From contig JBJXGX010000025.1 in the NCBI GenBank assembly GCA_046160305.1, positions 13,121-77,120 of the forward strand: 64,000 nt of DNA, given 5' to 3'. Below the pieces are notes generated by a model. That model was not told the origin of the DNA and did no database searches. It saw only the letters and a program-made list of their open reading frames with translations. Below, in pieces: positions 35,938-44,613 of this stretch; the stretch's first letter is position 1; every line of letters begins with the position of its first letter. This DNA is from SHXR01 sp046160305 (GTDB lineage: Bacteria; Pseudomonadota; Gammaproteobacteria; Burkholderiales; SG8-39). A program made the position numbers and the translations under genes.

Positions 35938-36486
35938 TCAATGCAAGTGCTTCGTTCCACCCGGCATTGGACCACGCATGGAGGATGCGCCCGGGCCGGT
36001 ATTGCCCGAGGCCTTGCGCTGCTCGAACAGCTTCGTCATCACCGCCACGACTTCGCCGATTTCGGCATCGGAGAATTGTCGCGCGAGCATCGTCGATACG
36101 TCTTGCACCATACGACGGCGCTTCGCATCCTCGATGGCATCCGCCGAGGGCCCGATGAATATGACACCGAATTCGTCGCGCCCGTCTTCATGATAGTAGG
36201 AGACCTCCACCTCGGTGGTCTGCTCACAATACTGACCAAGCGATGCGAGTGATTCTTCAACGGCCCGTTGAAAATTGCGACCGACCCAACCGGTCCAACA
36301 GATCTGCAGCACGCGCCGACGCGAATCCATCGCGATACCGGGCTCTTCTTCGCGCGCGCTCGTCGCTTCGGTAAGGGAATCAACGTCAACGTACTCGAAC
36401 CAGGTGCGCAACGCGGTCTCGATGTCGCCGACGGATACGCCGCGCTTCAAAGGAACTTCGCCGTGAACGTGAACTTCAGTATGCAT
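35938..36486 (-). CDS. DUF6806-like conserved protein
   Basis: 182 residues from ATG 36486. It opens with a short beta element rich in His (MHTEVHVHGEVPL) and contains LQICWTGWVGRNFQRAVEE and, later, VQDVSTMLARQF. This resembles a betaproteobacterial conserved protein family that I remember as DUF6806; the name is from memory and should be checked. No signal peptide or catalytic motif is visible. It is transcribed in the same direction as mraZ but ends 348 bp upstream of it. Confidence 0.65.
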   Translation of the reverse strand: MHTEVHVHGEVPLKRGVSVGDIETALRTWFEYVDVDSLTEATSAREEEPGIAMDSRRRVLQICWTGWVGRNFQRAVEESLASLGQYCEQTTEVEVSYYHEDGRDEFGVIFIGPSADAIEDAKRRRMVQDVSTMLARQFSDAEIGEVVAVMTKLFEQRKASGNTGPGASSMRGPMPGGTKHLH

Positions 36487-36736
36487 GTTTTCAGTGAGAT
36501 GATTGCAGACACGGCGTGGGGCCACGCCTCTTGACGCCACTATACCCCGATCGCGTGTACCTCTCCACCGATCGCGCACGCGTCGCCAAAATCCTCGGAC
36601 ACCGCGACGCTGTTGCGATCCGCGCCATCCGGACCATGTTTGACATCCCGCGCCATGTTCGCGAAGATCGGCGGTCGCCGATCGCTCGAGCCAGTCAGAA
36701 GGCGCCGGTCGCTACCACAACCCCTAGGAGTCAACA

Positions 36737-37330
36737 ATGCCGCTCGACGCCACAGCTCTCGATCTCATTTTTCGCAAGGCCCGCTCGATCAATGTATGGC
36801 TGCCCAAGCCGGTGTCGGACGACCAGATCCGGTCGATCTACGAACTCATGAAGTGGGGCCCGACATCGGCGAACTCCTCGCCCGCTCGCATATTGTTCCT
36901 GCGAACATCGGCGGCGAAGGAACGGTTGAGGCCGGCACTCAGCGCGCAAAACGCCGACAAGACGATGAGCGCCCCCGTTTCAGCGATCATTGCCAACGAC
37001 TCTCGCTTCTATGAAAACCTGCCCAAGCTTTTCTTGCATAACCAGACGGCGCGATCGTGGTTCGACGGTGAAGACAAGAAGGATGTCGCGGCGGTTACCT
37101 CGATGCGCAACGGCACGCTCCAGGGCGGCTACTTCATCGTCGCGGCGCGGGCGCTTGGCCTTGATTGCGGACCGATGTCCGGATTCGACAATGCAATCGT
37201 CGACAAGACATTTTTCCCGGACGGTCGCTTGAAGTCGAACTTCATCTGCAATATCGGATACGCGGATCCCGAAAAGATCATGCCGCGCAATCCGCGACTT
37301 TCATTCGACGACGCGTGTCAGTTGTTGTAG
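36737..37330 (+). CDS. RutE-like malonic semialdehyde reductase (nitroreductase family)
   Basis: 197 residues, whole-length match to the RutE/HadB branch of the FMN nitroreductase fold: SINVWLPKPVSDDQIRSIYE, LMKWGPTSANSSPAR and GLDCGPMSGFDNAIVD are typical. RutE reduces malonic semialdehyde to 3-hydroxypropionate in uracil degradation; no other rut gene is nearby, so here it may serve another aldehyde. AGGAG lies just upstream of ATG 36737. It faces the minus-strand catabolic block, and a 17-bp tandem duplication covers its stop codon. Confidence 0.85.
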   Translation: MPLDATALDLIFRKARSINVWLPKPVSDDQIRSIYELMKWGPTSANSSPARILFLRTSAAKERLRPALSAQNADKTMSAPVSAIIANDSRFYENLPKLFLHNQTARSWFDGEDKKDVAAVTSMRNGTLQGGYFIVAARALGLDCGPMSGFDNAIVDKTFFPDGRLKSNFICNIGYADPEKIMPRNPRLSFDDACQLL

Positions 37331-37352
37331 GCCTTCAGTTGTTGTAGGCCTT
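37319..37352. repeat. 17-bp perfect tandem duplication over the rutE-like stop codon
   Basis: The unit CAGTTGTTGTAGGCCTT occurs twice in direct contact (37319-37335 and 37336-37352). The first copy encodes the last codons and the TAG stop. It looks like a recent slippage or repair duplication without effect on the protein. Confidence 0.85.
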
Positions 37353-37375
37353 TTGCATCGAGCGGCACGGGGGAG

Positions 37376-38374
37376 TTATCCGCCAACGAGCTCCACCTTG
37401 CCGCTGACTGTCGATCGAAATACCGCATCGAGCGCCGAGATGTTCGCGATCATCTGCGATTGCGGTACCGGATAGTCGGCACGACCTTCGCACGCATCGC
37501 CGAACGCCTCGAGGTTGGTGAGCACCGTATGCGCGGTGGGATAGCTGGTCGTGACCGCCTCTCCGCCGCGCTTGCACACCGTGAGGGTCCAGCCTTTCGG
37601 TGTTTCAGGATGCGCGATGTCGCGCACTTCTACCCAGCCATGGGAGCAGTAGACGGAGAAGCGCCCATAGAACGGTGTCGCGAGGATTGCACTGATCATC
37701 GAATGGCCGCCGTTCTTGAACGACACCATGATCGCCAGCGTATCGCCGTTGGTGAGCTGACTCCCAAGCTGCTTGACGCTCGCCCGCACCCAGTCGGCCT
37801 CGCCGAACACGCCCACCGACAGGTCGAGCATATGGATGCCGGTTGCCGTCATCGGACCGGCCGGTGCCTCTTTGTTCGAGAGGCGCCAGTTGTCGGCGTT
37901 CAACGTCAGGAATTTGTCCTGGCTGAAATTGCAATCAACCTGCAGCGGCGTACCAAGCTCGCCCGTCTTGATCATGCGCATCATCTCGAGAATCGGTGGA
38001 TTGAAGCGCATCTCGTGGCCCACCGCGATCTTTACACCGGCATCGTTCACGGCCTTGATCGCCTTCAGCACTTCGTCCCGCGACATGCAAAGCGGCTTCT
38101 CGCAGAACACATGCTTCCCCGCCCGCGCCACCGCCTGGATCTGCTCGCAATGCAACGTGTGTGGCGTGCAGAGAACCACACCTTTTACGTTCGGATCCTT
38201 CAGCACGTCGTCAAGCGAGGGACTGAATGCGACACCGTGCTTCGCGCCAACGTATTTCGCCGCTTCAACGCTCACATCGGCAACGCGCACGAGCTTCAAC
38301 TTATTGCTGGTGACGACGAGATCGGAAATAATCTTGCCCCACCATCCTAGGCCCACAACCGCGATATTCAACAT
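37376..38374 (-). CDS. Gfo/Idh/MocA family oxidoreductase
   Basis: 332 residues from ATG 38374. The Rossmann loop is VVGLGWWGK at the N-terminus, and the conserved EKPL motif sits where the catalytic lysine is expected; GHEMRFNPPILEM follows. The family oxidises or reduces sugars, inositols and related cyclic compounds with NAD(P). It ends the minus-strand operon and is a paralogue of the gene at 40700. The open frame extends upstream to 38653 but overlaps the amidohydrolase. Confidence 0.9.
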   Translation of the reverse strand: MLNIAVVGLGWWGKIISDLVVTSNKLKLVRVADVSVEAAKYVGAKHGVAFSPSLDDVLKDPNVKGVVLCTPHTLHCEQIQAVARAGKHVFCEKPLCMSRDEVLKAIKAVNDAGVKIAVGHEMRFNPPILEMMRMIKTGELGTPLQVDCNFSQDKFLTLNADNWRLSNKEAPAGPMTATGIHMLDLSVGVFGEADWVRASVKQLGSQLTNGDTLAIMVSFKNGGHSMISAILATPFYGRFSVYCSHGWVEVRDIAHPETPKGWTLTVCKRGGEAVTTSYPTAHTVLTNLEAFGDACEGRADYPVPQSQMIANISALDAVFRSTVSGKVELVGG

Positions 38375-38385
38375 GCATTGCTCCG

Positions 38386-39267
38386 TTATTCGAGGCGGTA
38401 CACCCGCGCCGCCGTATCGTGAAAGATCATTTGCCGGTCGCGTGCCGAGGCGCCCGCGAGTAGTGCCTGCATCGTCGAGAGGATCGCGCCATAGGGCGTC
38501 CACAGCTTCTCGATCGGAAAATTGCTGCCGAACATGCAGCGCGCCGGACCAAACAACGCGAGCGTTTCCTCCACCGGTTGCCGCCACAATTCGACCGAGC
38601 ATTGCCGCACGAATGTCCCCAGGCCGGAAAATTTGGTCACGACGTTCGGACACTCGGAAAGCGAGCGCATCCCTTTACGCCAGGCCGCAATGCCGTCAGC
38701 GGACCGGTCCTCGAACATCCCCGCATGCAACAGGACGAATGTGAGCCCCGGAAAGTCCCGCGCGAGGTGGACACTGTCCGCCATCTGACTTGCGAAGACC
38801 TGCAGCTCGAACAAGAGCCCGCGCTTCTCGATCTCCTTCAAGCCACGACGCCAGGCCGGATCGTTCATCAGATCGGTCCGCGCGGCGAACCGATACAGCG
38901 TTTTCTCGTGCCAATGGATCTGCTGACGGATCCCGCGAAGATTCTTGTACGCGAGCATCCGGTCGAGCGTCTCGGCAACATCGGATGCCGCGAGATCGGC
39001 GTAGCCGACGATTCCGTGTGGAAAACCGTGACGATCGGCCACCGACTGCACCCAGGCCACTTCGTCTACCGATCGATCGACCGGCCAGTTCGCCTGTACG
39101 TACACCGACTTCACGACATTCGACGCCTTCACATCCAGCAAGAACTCCTCGATCGGATAGTCCCGCTGCAATGCGCCGTACTCACCGAAAATCCGCGGCT
39201 GCTGCGGACCCTGGAGCCACTTGAGGTCCGCCTGCCGCCAGATGTGATGATGGGCGTCGACGATCAT
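38386..39267 (-). CDS. Amidohydrolase-2 family hydrolase
   Basis: 293 residues. It starts with MIVDAHHHIW, the metal-binding HxH of the amidohydrolase-2 (TIM-barrel) family; further conserved parts are GIVGYADL, GIRQQIHW, FVLLHAGM and NFPIEKLW. Relatives hydrolyse lactones or decarboxylate aromatic acids. It lies 8 bp after the NTF2-like gene and 11 bp before the Gfo/Idh gene, clearly in the same operon. Confidence 0.88.
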   Translation of the reverse strand: MIVDAHHHIWRQADLKWLQGPQQPRIFGEYGALQRDYPIEEFLLDVKASNVVKSVYVQANWPVDRSVDEVAWVQSVADRHGFPHGIVGYADLAASDVAETLDRMLAYKNLRGIRQQIHWHEKTLYRFAARTDLMNDPAWRRGLKEIEKRGLLFELQVFASQMADSVHLARDFPGLTFVLLHAGMFEDRSADGIAAWRKGMRSLSECPNVVTKFSGLGTFVRQCSVELWRQPVEETLALFGPARCMFGSNFPIEKLWTPYGAILSTMQALLAGASARDRQMIFHDTAARVYRLE

Positions 39268-39275
39268 TTCGCCAT

Positions 39276-39656
39276 TCACGCCTGAATAGGTGTCGACTGC
39301 CAGCACACCATCTGCCAGCCCTTCGCACCTTTGACCCACACATTGGTGAATCGGCTATTCAGCAGCTTCGGCTGGCCATCGACGAGAATATTGATCTTCA
39401 CATGGCCGGTCACCACGGCCGAATCGCCATACACCTGGATCGACTCACTTGGCCGCTCGACCGTCTGGTAGTTCCACTTCTTCGAGCGCACGCCGTCCAT
39501 GTAGGTTGCCTTCGTATCGGCGCCGCCGTACGAATGCGTGTACACCAATCCGTCGCCAAGCAGTTGATCGAGCGTATTGGCGTCCTTGGCGATCATCGCC
39601 TGGTATCGCCTGTCTTCAAGCGCCTTGATTTCGCGTTTCGTTGCTTCGCTGTCCAT
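39276..39656 (-). CDS. SnoaL/NTF2-like small protein
   Basis: 126 residues with the DUF4440-type cone fold pattern: LEDRRYQAMIAKDANTLDQL at the start, GDGLVYTHSYG, then QVYGDSAVVTGHVKI and WQMVCWQSTP at the end. Such proteins often act as small isomerases, hydrolases or subunits in catabolic operons. Role here unknown; it lies between the dioxygenase and the amidohydrolase. Confidence 0.82.
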   Translation of the reverse strand: MDSEATKREIKALEDRRYQAMIAKDANTLDQLLGDGLVYTHSYGGADTKATYMDGVRSKKWNYQTVERPSESIQVYGDSAVVTGHVKINILVDGQPKLLNSRFTNVWVKGAKGWQMVCWQSTPIQA

Positions 39657-39700
39657 GATGAGGTCTCCTCAGCAGCAGGGGGTGACCTTCGTCGCATCCA

Positions 39701-40594
39701 TCAAGCCGGCTGCATACCAAAGGTGTAGTCGAGGGTGAAGAACGGAACGCTCGATTTCTTGCCATCCGGCGCGGCCGCACCCGAGCCGTGCCGCACGTAA
39801 TTACCGATGCAAGAGCTTCGCACGCCGAACACCGCGTCCGAATCGAGATACTCGTCGCCTTCGACGAAGATGTGCGTGATGAGTTTCTCGTAGCCCGGGG
39901 CGTGCACCATGAAGTGAATGTGCGCCGGGCGCATCGGATGCCGTTTGGTCGCATTCAGCATGACACCGACGGGCCCATCGGTTGGGATCGGATACGCGCA
40001 GGGCTTGATCGTCTTGAATGCGACCACGCCCTTTGCATCGCTCGAGAATGTGGCGCGGAGCTCGGTATGATCGATGCTCCAGTTCGGATCCTGCACGTCG
40101 TAGAACCCCTCGGCGTCCGCTTGCCACACGTCGACCTGGGCGTTCGCGATGGGCTTCCCGTCGACGCTCTTGATGAGCGCGTTCACATAGCACGGGTCAC
40201 CTTTGCGCTTGCCTGAGATGTCGGCGCCGTTTGCAAGCTTCGGTGCATTCTCGATGTGGAACGGGCCGAACACCGTCTGCTCGGTCGCTTCTTTGTCCCG
40301 CTTGTTGCTTTGCGCGCACACGAGCTGCGAGAGGCCGATCGTATCGGAGAGCAGAATGAATTCCTGGCGGGTATCCGTGCATTTGTGGCCGGTGGCGGTG
40401 AGGAATTTGATGCCTTCATACCATTCGTCTTCCGTCAATTTCACCTCCCGCGCGAAGTCGTGCAAATGCCTCACCAGTGCATTCACGATCACCTTCAGAC
40501 GCGGATCCGGCGTATTGGCAAACCGCTCGATCACCGCCTGGGTCACATTGTTCTCGTTGAGATTGCGGGATACCGCGTCGGCGCTTGCTGCCAT
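39701..40594 (-). CDS. Intradiol ring-cleavage dioxygenase, hydroxyquinol 1,2-dioxygenase type
   Basis: 297 residues: helical N-terminal dimerisation part, then the catalytic beta-sandwich. Iron ligands appear as Tyr165 (GFYDVQ), Tyr201 (AYPIPTDGPVG), His225 and His227 (AHIHFMV), at nearly the positions known for hydroxyquinol dioxygenases. It would open hydroxyquinol to maleylacetate; catechol as substrate is the alternative. Maleylacetate reductase and a 3-oxoacid CoA-transferase lie 14-18 kb away, which favours the hydroxyquinol route. Confidence 0.88.
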   Translation of the reverse strand: MAASADAVSRNLNENNVTQAVIERFANTPDPRLKVIVNALVRHLHDFAREVKLTEDEWYEGIKFLTATGHKCTDTRQEFILLSDTIGLSQLVCAQSNKRDKEATEQTVFGPFHIENAPKLANGADISGKRKGDPCYVNALIKSVDGKPIANAQVDVWQADAEGFYDVQDPNWSIDHTELRATFSSDAKGVVAFKTIKPCAYPIPTDGPVGVMLNATKRHPMRPAHIHFMVHAPGYEKLITHIFVEGDEYLDSDAVFGVRSSCIGNYVRHGSGAAAPDGKKSSVPFFTLDYTFGMQPA

Positions 40595-40699
40595 GTTTCC
40601 ACTCCTGTATCGACAATGACGATGCCCTCGCCGCGCTGCCTCGGTGGGCCTGCGGGAGAGTTTATACGAACGAGATGTCTGCGGCCGGCCGCCCGCCGG

Positions 40700-41695
40700 T
40701 CAGAGCAGAACGGCGCGCGAACCCTCTCCTGCGGAGGTCACGATCGCCTCCAGCACGCGCACGTTGTCGAGCAACTGCTCGCGACTGAAGCGATACGGGG
40801 ATTCGCCGCCGACCGCTTTCGCCCAGGCCTCGAAATTGGCGAGCACGGTGTTCTCAGGCATGAAGGATCGCATCGATCGCTTTCCTTCGGCATCGGCGAT
40901 CGTCACATCGCTTGGCTGCCCTTTGTCGACATTCGCGTTTTCCTTCACTTCGATCCAGCCGCGGGCGCCGAATACCGTGAAGCGCCCGTGATACGGTGTC
41001 GAAGAGAGGCAGGTGAGCGAACCCGTCACACCAGATACGAAATCGATCTGCGCCGACACATGGTCATCGCCCGCCATGCGCGAGTAGACGCGCGCCGTCC
41101 TGGCAATTACGCGCCGCGGCCGCCCCACCAGCGACATGAAGAGATCCGTCACATGGATGCCAAGCGCTGTCATCGCACCGGCGGGCGCATCCTTTGCACC
41201 CACCCGCCAATTTGACGCATCGAGATTGGCGAACAGGTTGTGACTCATGTTCGCCTCGAGATGCAGGATCTCCCCGAGAGCGCCCGATTGCACGGTGGCC
41301 GCCAATAGCTCCATCGCCGGCTCGAAGCGCCTTTCATGACCGATACCGAGGATCACCCCTGCCTTGTCGCAGGCGGCGAGAATACGCTCCGCACCCGCGG
41401 CAGTGAGGGTCAAAGGCTTCTCGCAGAACAACTGTTTTCCCGCATCGAGCGCGCGCAGGCAAAGGACCTCATGCGTGCTGTGTGGCGTGGCGACGATGAT
41501 GGCGTCGATTGCCCGGTCACGCAATACGTCATCGAAGGAAGCCGAAAGCGTGATGCCGAATTCGCGCGCGAAGTCGCCAAGCTGCGGGGCGGCAACGTCG
41601 ACCCCGTGCGTGACGCGAATGCGCGTGCTATCACGCAGGCACTTGGTGATTTGTTTGCCCCACCAGCCCAGTCCGATTACCGCCGCGTTGATCAT
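40700..41695 (-). CDS. Gfo/Idh/MocA family oxidoreductase (paralogue)
   Basis: 331 residues. The N-terminal Rossmann motif AVIGLGWWGKQI and the EKPLTL motif are intact, followed by GHERRFEPAMEL. It is clearly paralogous to the gene ending at 37376, and the two sit at either end of the dioxygenase-amidohydrolase segment. The substrate is unknown, presumably a cyclic or hydroxylated intermediate of the same pathway. It begins 11 bp after the beta-propeller gene. Confidence 0.9.
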   Translation of the reverse strand: MINAAVIGLGWWGKQITKCLRDSTRIRVTHGVDVAAPQLGDFAREFGITLSASFDDVLRDRAIDAIIVATPHSTHEVLCLRALDAGKQLFCEKPLTLTAAGAERILAACDKAGVILGIGHERRFEPAMELLAATVQSGALGEILHLEANMSHNLFANLDASNWRVGAKDAPAGAMTALGIHVTDLFMSLVGRPRRVIARTARVYSRMAGDDHVSAQIDFVSGVTGSLTCLSSTPYHGRFTVFGARGWIEVKENANVDKGQPSDVTIADAEGKRSMRSFMPENTVLANFEAWAKAVGGESPYRFSREQLLDNVRVLEAIVTSAGEGSRAVLL

Positions 41696-41706
41696 TGCGA
41701 ACCCAG

Positions 41707-42771
41707 TCAGTAGTAGGTAAGGGTCTCGATGCCGCTGCCACCGTCGAAATACCCGAGGATGCGCCGGGCTTCCAGATCGAAGACGGTCGCGATTCCGCTA
41801 TCGTGATTCGCGACGATCACCGTCCGGTAGTCCGGCGCGAAGGCGAAGCCCATCGGGCCTTTCGCCACGACCATCGGCGCCTGTCGGCCAAGATCGTTCG
41901 CGTCGTGAATGTAGATCACGCCGGACGCGAAGTTTGCGGTGACGACGAACCGCCCGTCCAATGAAAAGCGGATGCGCATGTTGCGGCTTCGCTTGGGATT
42001 GGTGGGCGGATTGCCCTGCAGTTCGAATGATTGGACGATCGCATCGGTCGCGGTATCGATCACATGGATCCGCGCATCGAAGTTGTCGACCACGAGGATC
42101 CGCTTGCCATCCGGCGATACGGTGATGCCTTCGGTGCCCTGCTTCGCCGTGGGCAGCTCGATCGATTTCACGAGCTTGCGCATCGCCACGTCGAACACGC
42201 CCACCGACGCTGTCTTGTTGGAGATGTAGATCTTGGCCCCGTCTGGTGTCATCGTGATCCAGTGGCTGCCGGTGGAGCCGGTATCGAATGCCTCTTCGAT
42301 CGCGTTCGACACTGGATTGACAACGACGAGTTTCGCCGAGGAATCGCACGAGACCCAGAGGCGCCCGTCGGCAGCGACCATCATGCCGTGGGGTGCGAAG
42401 TACGGCGCCACGCTGATCGTGCCGGTCATCGCCCGCGACTCGAGGTCGATCACGGCAATGGTCTGCGCGGGCGTTGGATTATTCCCGAAGATGCCGGGCC
42501 CGTAGATGGATACATACGCGGTGCGATGGTCGGGCGCGATCGCCACCTCGTGCGGGAGCTTGTCGACATCGAGCGCCGCGAGTTCCTTGAATGACGACGG
42601 ATCGTAGAACCGCACCTTGCCGCCGACCTTGTCCACCGCGATGATCCCGCGCTTGCCGGTGGGATTGTTGAATGCGTATCCGTTCGGCGCTGCACCGGAA
42701 CGCCCGGGCGTGTCGAGGTACGAAACCGGCGGCAGCGGCAAGAGGCCGATCGGGCGCGAAAAAAACGACAT
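41707..42771 (-). CDS. YncE-like beta-propeller protein
   Basis: 354 residues with repeated blades of the type TVSPDGKRILVVDN, IDTATDAIV and FVVTANFASGVIYIHD, as in YncE/PQQ-dependent seven-bladed propellers. No signal peptide is obvious, which is unusual because most YncE relatives are periplasmic. It lies between RidA and Gfo/Idh genes in the operon. Possible roles are a lactonase or a scaffold; not resolved. Confidence 0.82.
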   Translation of the reverse strand: MSFFSRPIGLLPLPPVSYLDTPGRSGAAPNGYAFNNPTGKRGIIAVDKVGGKVRFYDPSSFKELAALDVDKLPHEVAIAPDHRTAYVSIYGPGIFGNNPTPAQTIAVIDLESRAMTGTISVAPYFAPHGMMVAADGRLWVSCDSSAKLVVVNPVSNAIEEAFDTGSTGSHWITMTPDGAKIYISNKTASVGVFDVAMRKLVKSIELPTAKQGTEGITVSPDGKRILVVDNFDARIHVIDTATDAIVQSFELQGNPPTNPKRSRNMRIRFSLDGRFVVTANFASGVIYIHDANDLGRQAPMVVAKGPMGFAFAPDYRTVIVANHDSGIATVFDLEARRILGYFDGGSGIETLTYY

Positions 42772-42794
42772 CAGGATTCCTTTCTCCAGCGCGA

Positions 42795-43337
42795 TCAGCG
42801 ACGCGCGGACGTGCGAGTTGGCGAGGATTTTTTCTTGGCGGATTTCTTCGCAGCGACCTTCTTCGCGCTCCCCGTCTTCGTCGCGGCCTTGCGGCGACCC
42901 GCCGCGCGTTGCGGGACATAGCCCACTGCGTCTACTTCCAATCCCATGTCAAGCGGCGTTCGTCCCGCTTGCATGCGCGTGCGGGCAGGCCACGTCTCGG
43001 GGCTCGAAAAATACTCGCGATAGATGCGATCGAAGGTTTCCGACTGGGTTTGATCGCGCAGCCAAACGATCACTTTGAGCAGGCAATCCATGTTGGATCC
43101 GGCCGCGGCCATGAGTTTCCTCATGTTTTCCATGACGATGCGGACCTGCTGCTCGAACGGGATATCCGGGAACTTCGGCAGCGGCTGGCCGTTCTTGCGC
43201 GCATCGATCATCGACTGCGCGAATTCGGGCGTGAACGGCGGGAGCCCGGAGATGTAGATCATGTTGCCGTGCTTCACGGCGAGGTTGATGGGACCCCCGG
43301 TGCCGAGAATGCCCGCGGTGATCACTTGCTTTTCCAT
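42795..43337 (-). CDS. RidA-family protein with histone-H1-like tail
   Basis: 180 residues. The first about 135 form a RidA/YjgF domain (ISGLPPFTPEF, VMENMRKLMAAAGSNMDCLLK, EVDAVGYVP). RidA proteins deaminate reactive enamines or imines. The last about 40 residues are a Lys/Ala/Arg tail (AKKVAAKKSAKKK), which is not part of the family and could bind nucleic acid or polyanions. ATG 43337 begins the conserved part. A similar tail occurs on the GH19 protein 4 kb away. Confidence 0.87.
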   Translation of the reverse strand: MEKQVITAGILGTGGPINLAVKHGNMIYISGLPPFTPEFAQSMIDARKNGQPLPKFPDIPFEQQVRIVMENMRKLMAAAGSNMDCLLKVIVWLRDQTQSETFDRIYREYFSSPETWPARTRMQAGRTPLDMGLEVDAVGYVPQRAAGRRKAATKTGSAKKVAAKKSAKKKSSPTRTSARR

Positions 43338-43364
43338 TGTGTTCTCCCGTTTATCAATCAAGTG

Positions 43365-43477
43365 GAACCGCTAAGGACGCAATGGACGCAATGGGGACAA
43401 GCAGTTCGTGTCGATCCCGGCGGAACGGTCGCAAACATTGCAATCCTCAAAGATCTCCTTGGCGTCCTTTGCGGTTC
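43365..43477. repeat. Inverted-repeat element, family 1
   Basis: Arms at 43365-43380 (GAACCGCTAAGGACGC) and 43462-43477 are complementary at 15 of 16 positions, with about 80 bases between them. The arms contain the AAGGACGC type of unit often seen as dispersed intergenic repeats. It lies between the RidA and beta-hydroxyacid dehydrogenase genes. It could be a small non-autonomous element or a folded transcript segment. Confidence 0.65.
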
Positions 43478-43493
43478 AATGCTGCCCGAGCGC

Positions 43494-44381
43494 CTAGACC
43501 GAATCCGTCGGCAAACCCGAAAGCCGCTCGAACAACTTCACCACTGCGATGAAATCCTCTTCACCATACCCATCCCCGGTCGTCGCCTTCATGAGTTGGC
43601 GAGTCGTTGCGGTCATGGGCATCGGGATGCCAAGCTCGTCGCCGGCCCGAAGCATCAGGTCCACGTCCTTTGAGAGCTGCGCGGGCGTGAAGGTCGGCGT
43701 GAAATCGCGCACCTTGAGCAGCTTCGCCTTGGCATTCAGCCACGGCGATCCGATCGTGCTGGCCATGAGTCCGTCGAGCATGGTGTTCCAATCGAGGCCG
43801 CCTTTGCGCCCGAGCGCCAAGGCCTCCGCCAGGAGGGTTGCCGAGTTTGCCACCATAAGATTGATGACGAGCTTCATGTAGCGCGCCTGCTCCGCGCCGC
43901 CGACATATACCTGGGCAACGCTGAATTTCTGCACCGCAGGCTTCACTTTTTCCCAGGCGGCCGGCGGTCCGGAAACCAGTGCGGTAATCTGCCTCGATTC
44001 CGCCGAGTTCGAGTTGCCGGAAACCGGCATCCGTAGATAGGCCACCCCGCACGCGGCGGCACCCGCCGCAACATCGGCCGACGCGGCAGCCGATACGGTG
44101 CTCGTATCAATATAGATGAGCCCTGCACTCGCGCTCGCGAACACGCCATCCGGATCGAGCGTGACTTTGCGCAACACCTTGTCGTCCGGAAGGGAGGAAA
44201 AGACGATATCCGATGCGAGGACGCACGCCTTGATGGTGGATGCCTCCGCCGCTCCGTGACCGCGCGCTCGGGCACGTGCGCCAGGATCCGGATCACAGAC
44301 CGTCACCGCATAGCCCGCCTTCACAAGAAAGCGGACCATCGGCCCGCCCATTCGTCCGGCTCCGATGAATCCGATCTTCAT
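43494..44381 (-). CDS. NAD(P)-binding beta-hydroxyacid dehydrogenase
   Basis: 295 residues from ATG 44381, with GGAG just upstream. The Rossmann loop KIGFIGAGRMGGPMVRFL, substrate motif PVSGNSNSAE and the catalytic lysine region MKLVINLMV are those of the 3-hydroxyisobutyrate dehydrogenase family. The substrate is not predictable. It is a paralogue of the gene at 49582. Upstream lies the divergent protease gene of the conflict cassette, across 232 bp. Confidence 0.88.
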   Translation of the reverse strand: MKIGFIGAGRMGGPMVRFLVKAGYAVTVCDPDPGARARARGHGAAEASTIKACVLASDIVFSSLPDDKVLRKVTLDPDGVFASASAGLIYIDTSTVSAAASADVAAGAAACGVAYLRMPVSGNSNSAESRQITALVSGPPAAWEKVKPAVQKFSVAQVYVGGAEQARYMKLVINLMVANSATLLAEALALGRKGGLDWNTMLDGLMASTIGSPWLNAKAKLLKVRDFTPTFTPAQLSKDVDLMLRAGDELGIPMPMTATTRQLMKATTGDGYGEEDFIAVVKLFERLSGLPTDSV

Positions 44382-44613
44382 TACCGCGTCTCCTGTTAGA
44401 TGCGCGACGTCGACTCGATCGATCGCGGCAGTGAGTGTATCGGCTTCCCCGGATGAACGGGATTCGGGCAATGTCGCGCGCGGTGGTCTCGGCCGATCGG
44501 CCGGAGTCGTCGCGTGAGCCCCGGGTTGCGGGTTAGACTCGAACGATTGAGTTTCCCTCCTGTCCTCAAGACTGCATCTGCTGCGATTGCAGATCCGAAT
44601 TCGAGGTTCAACC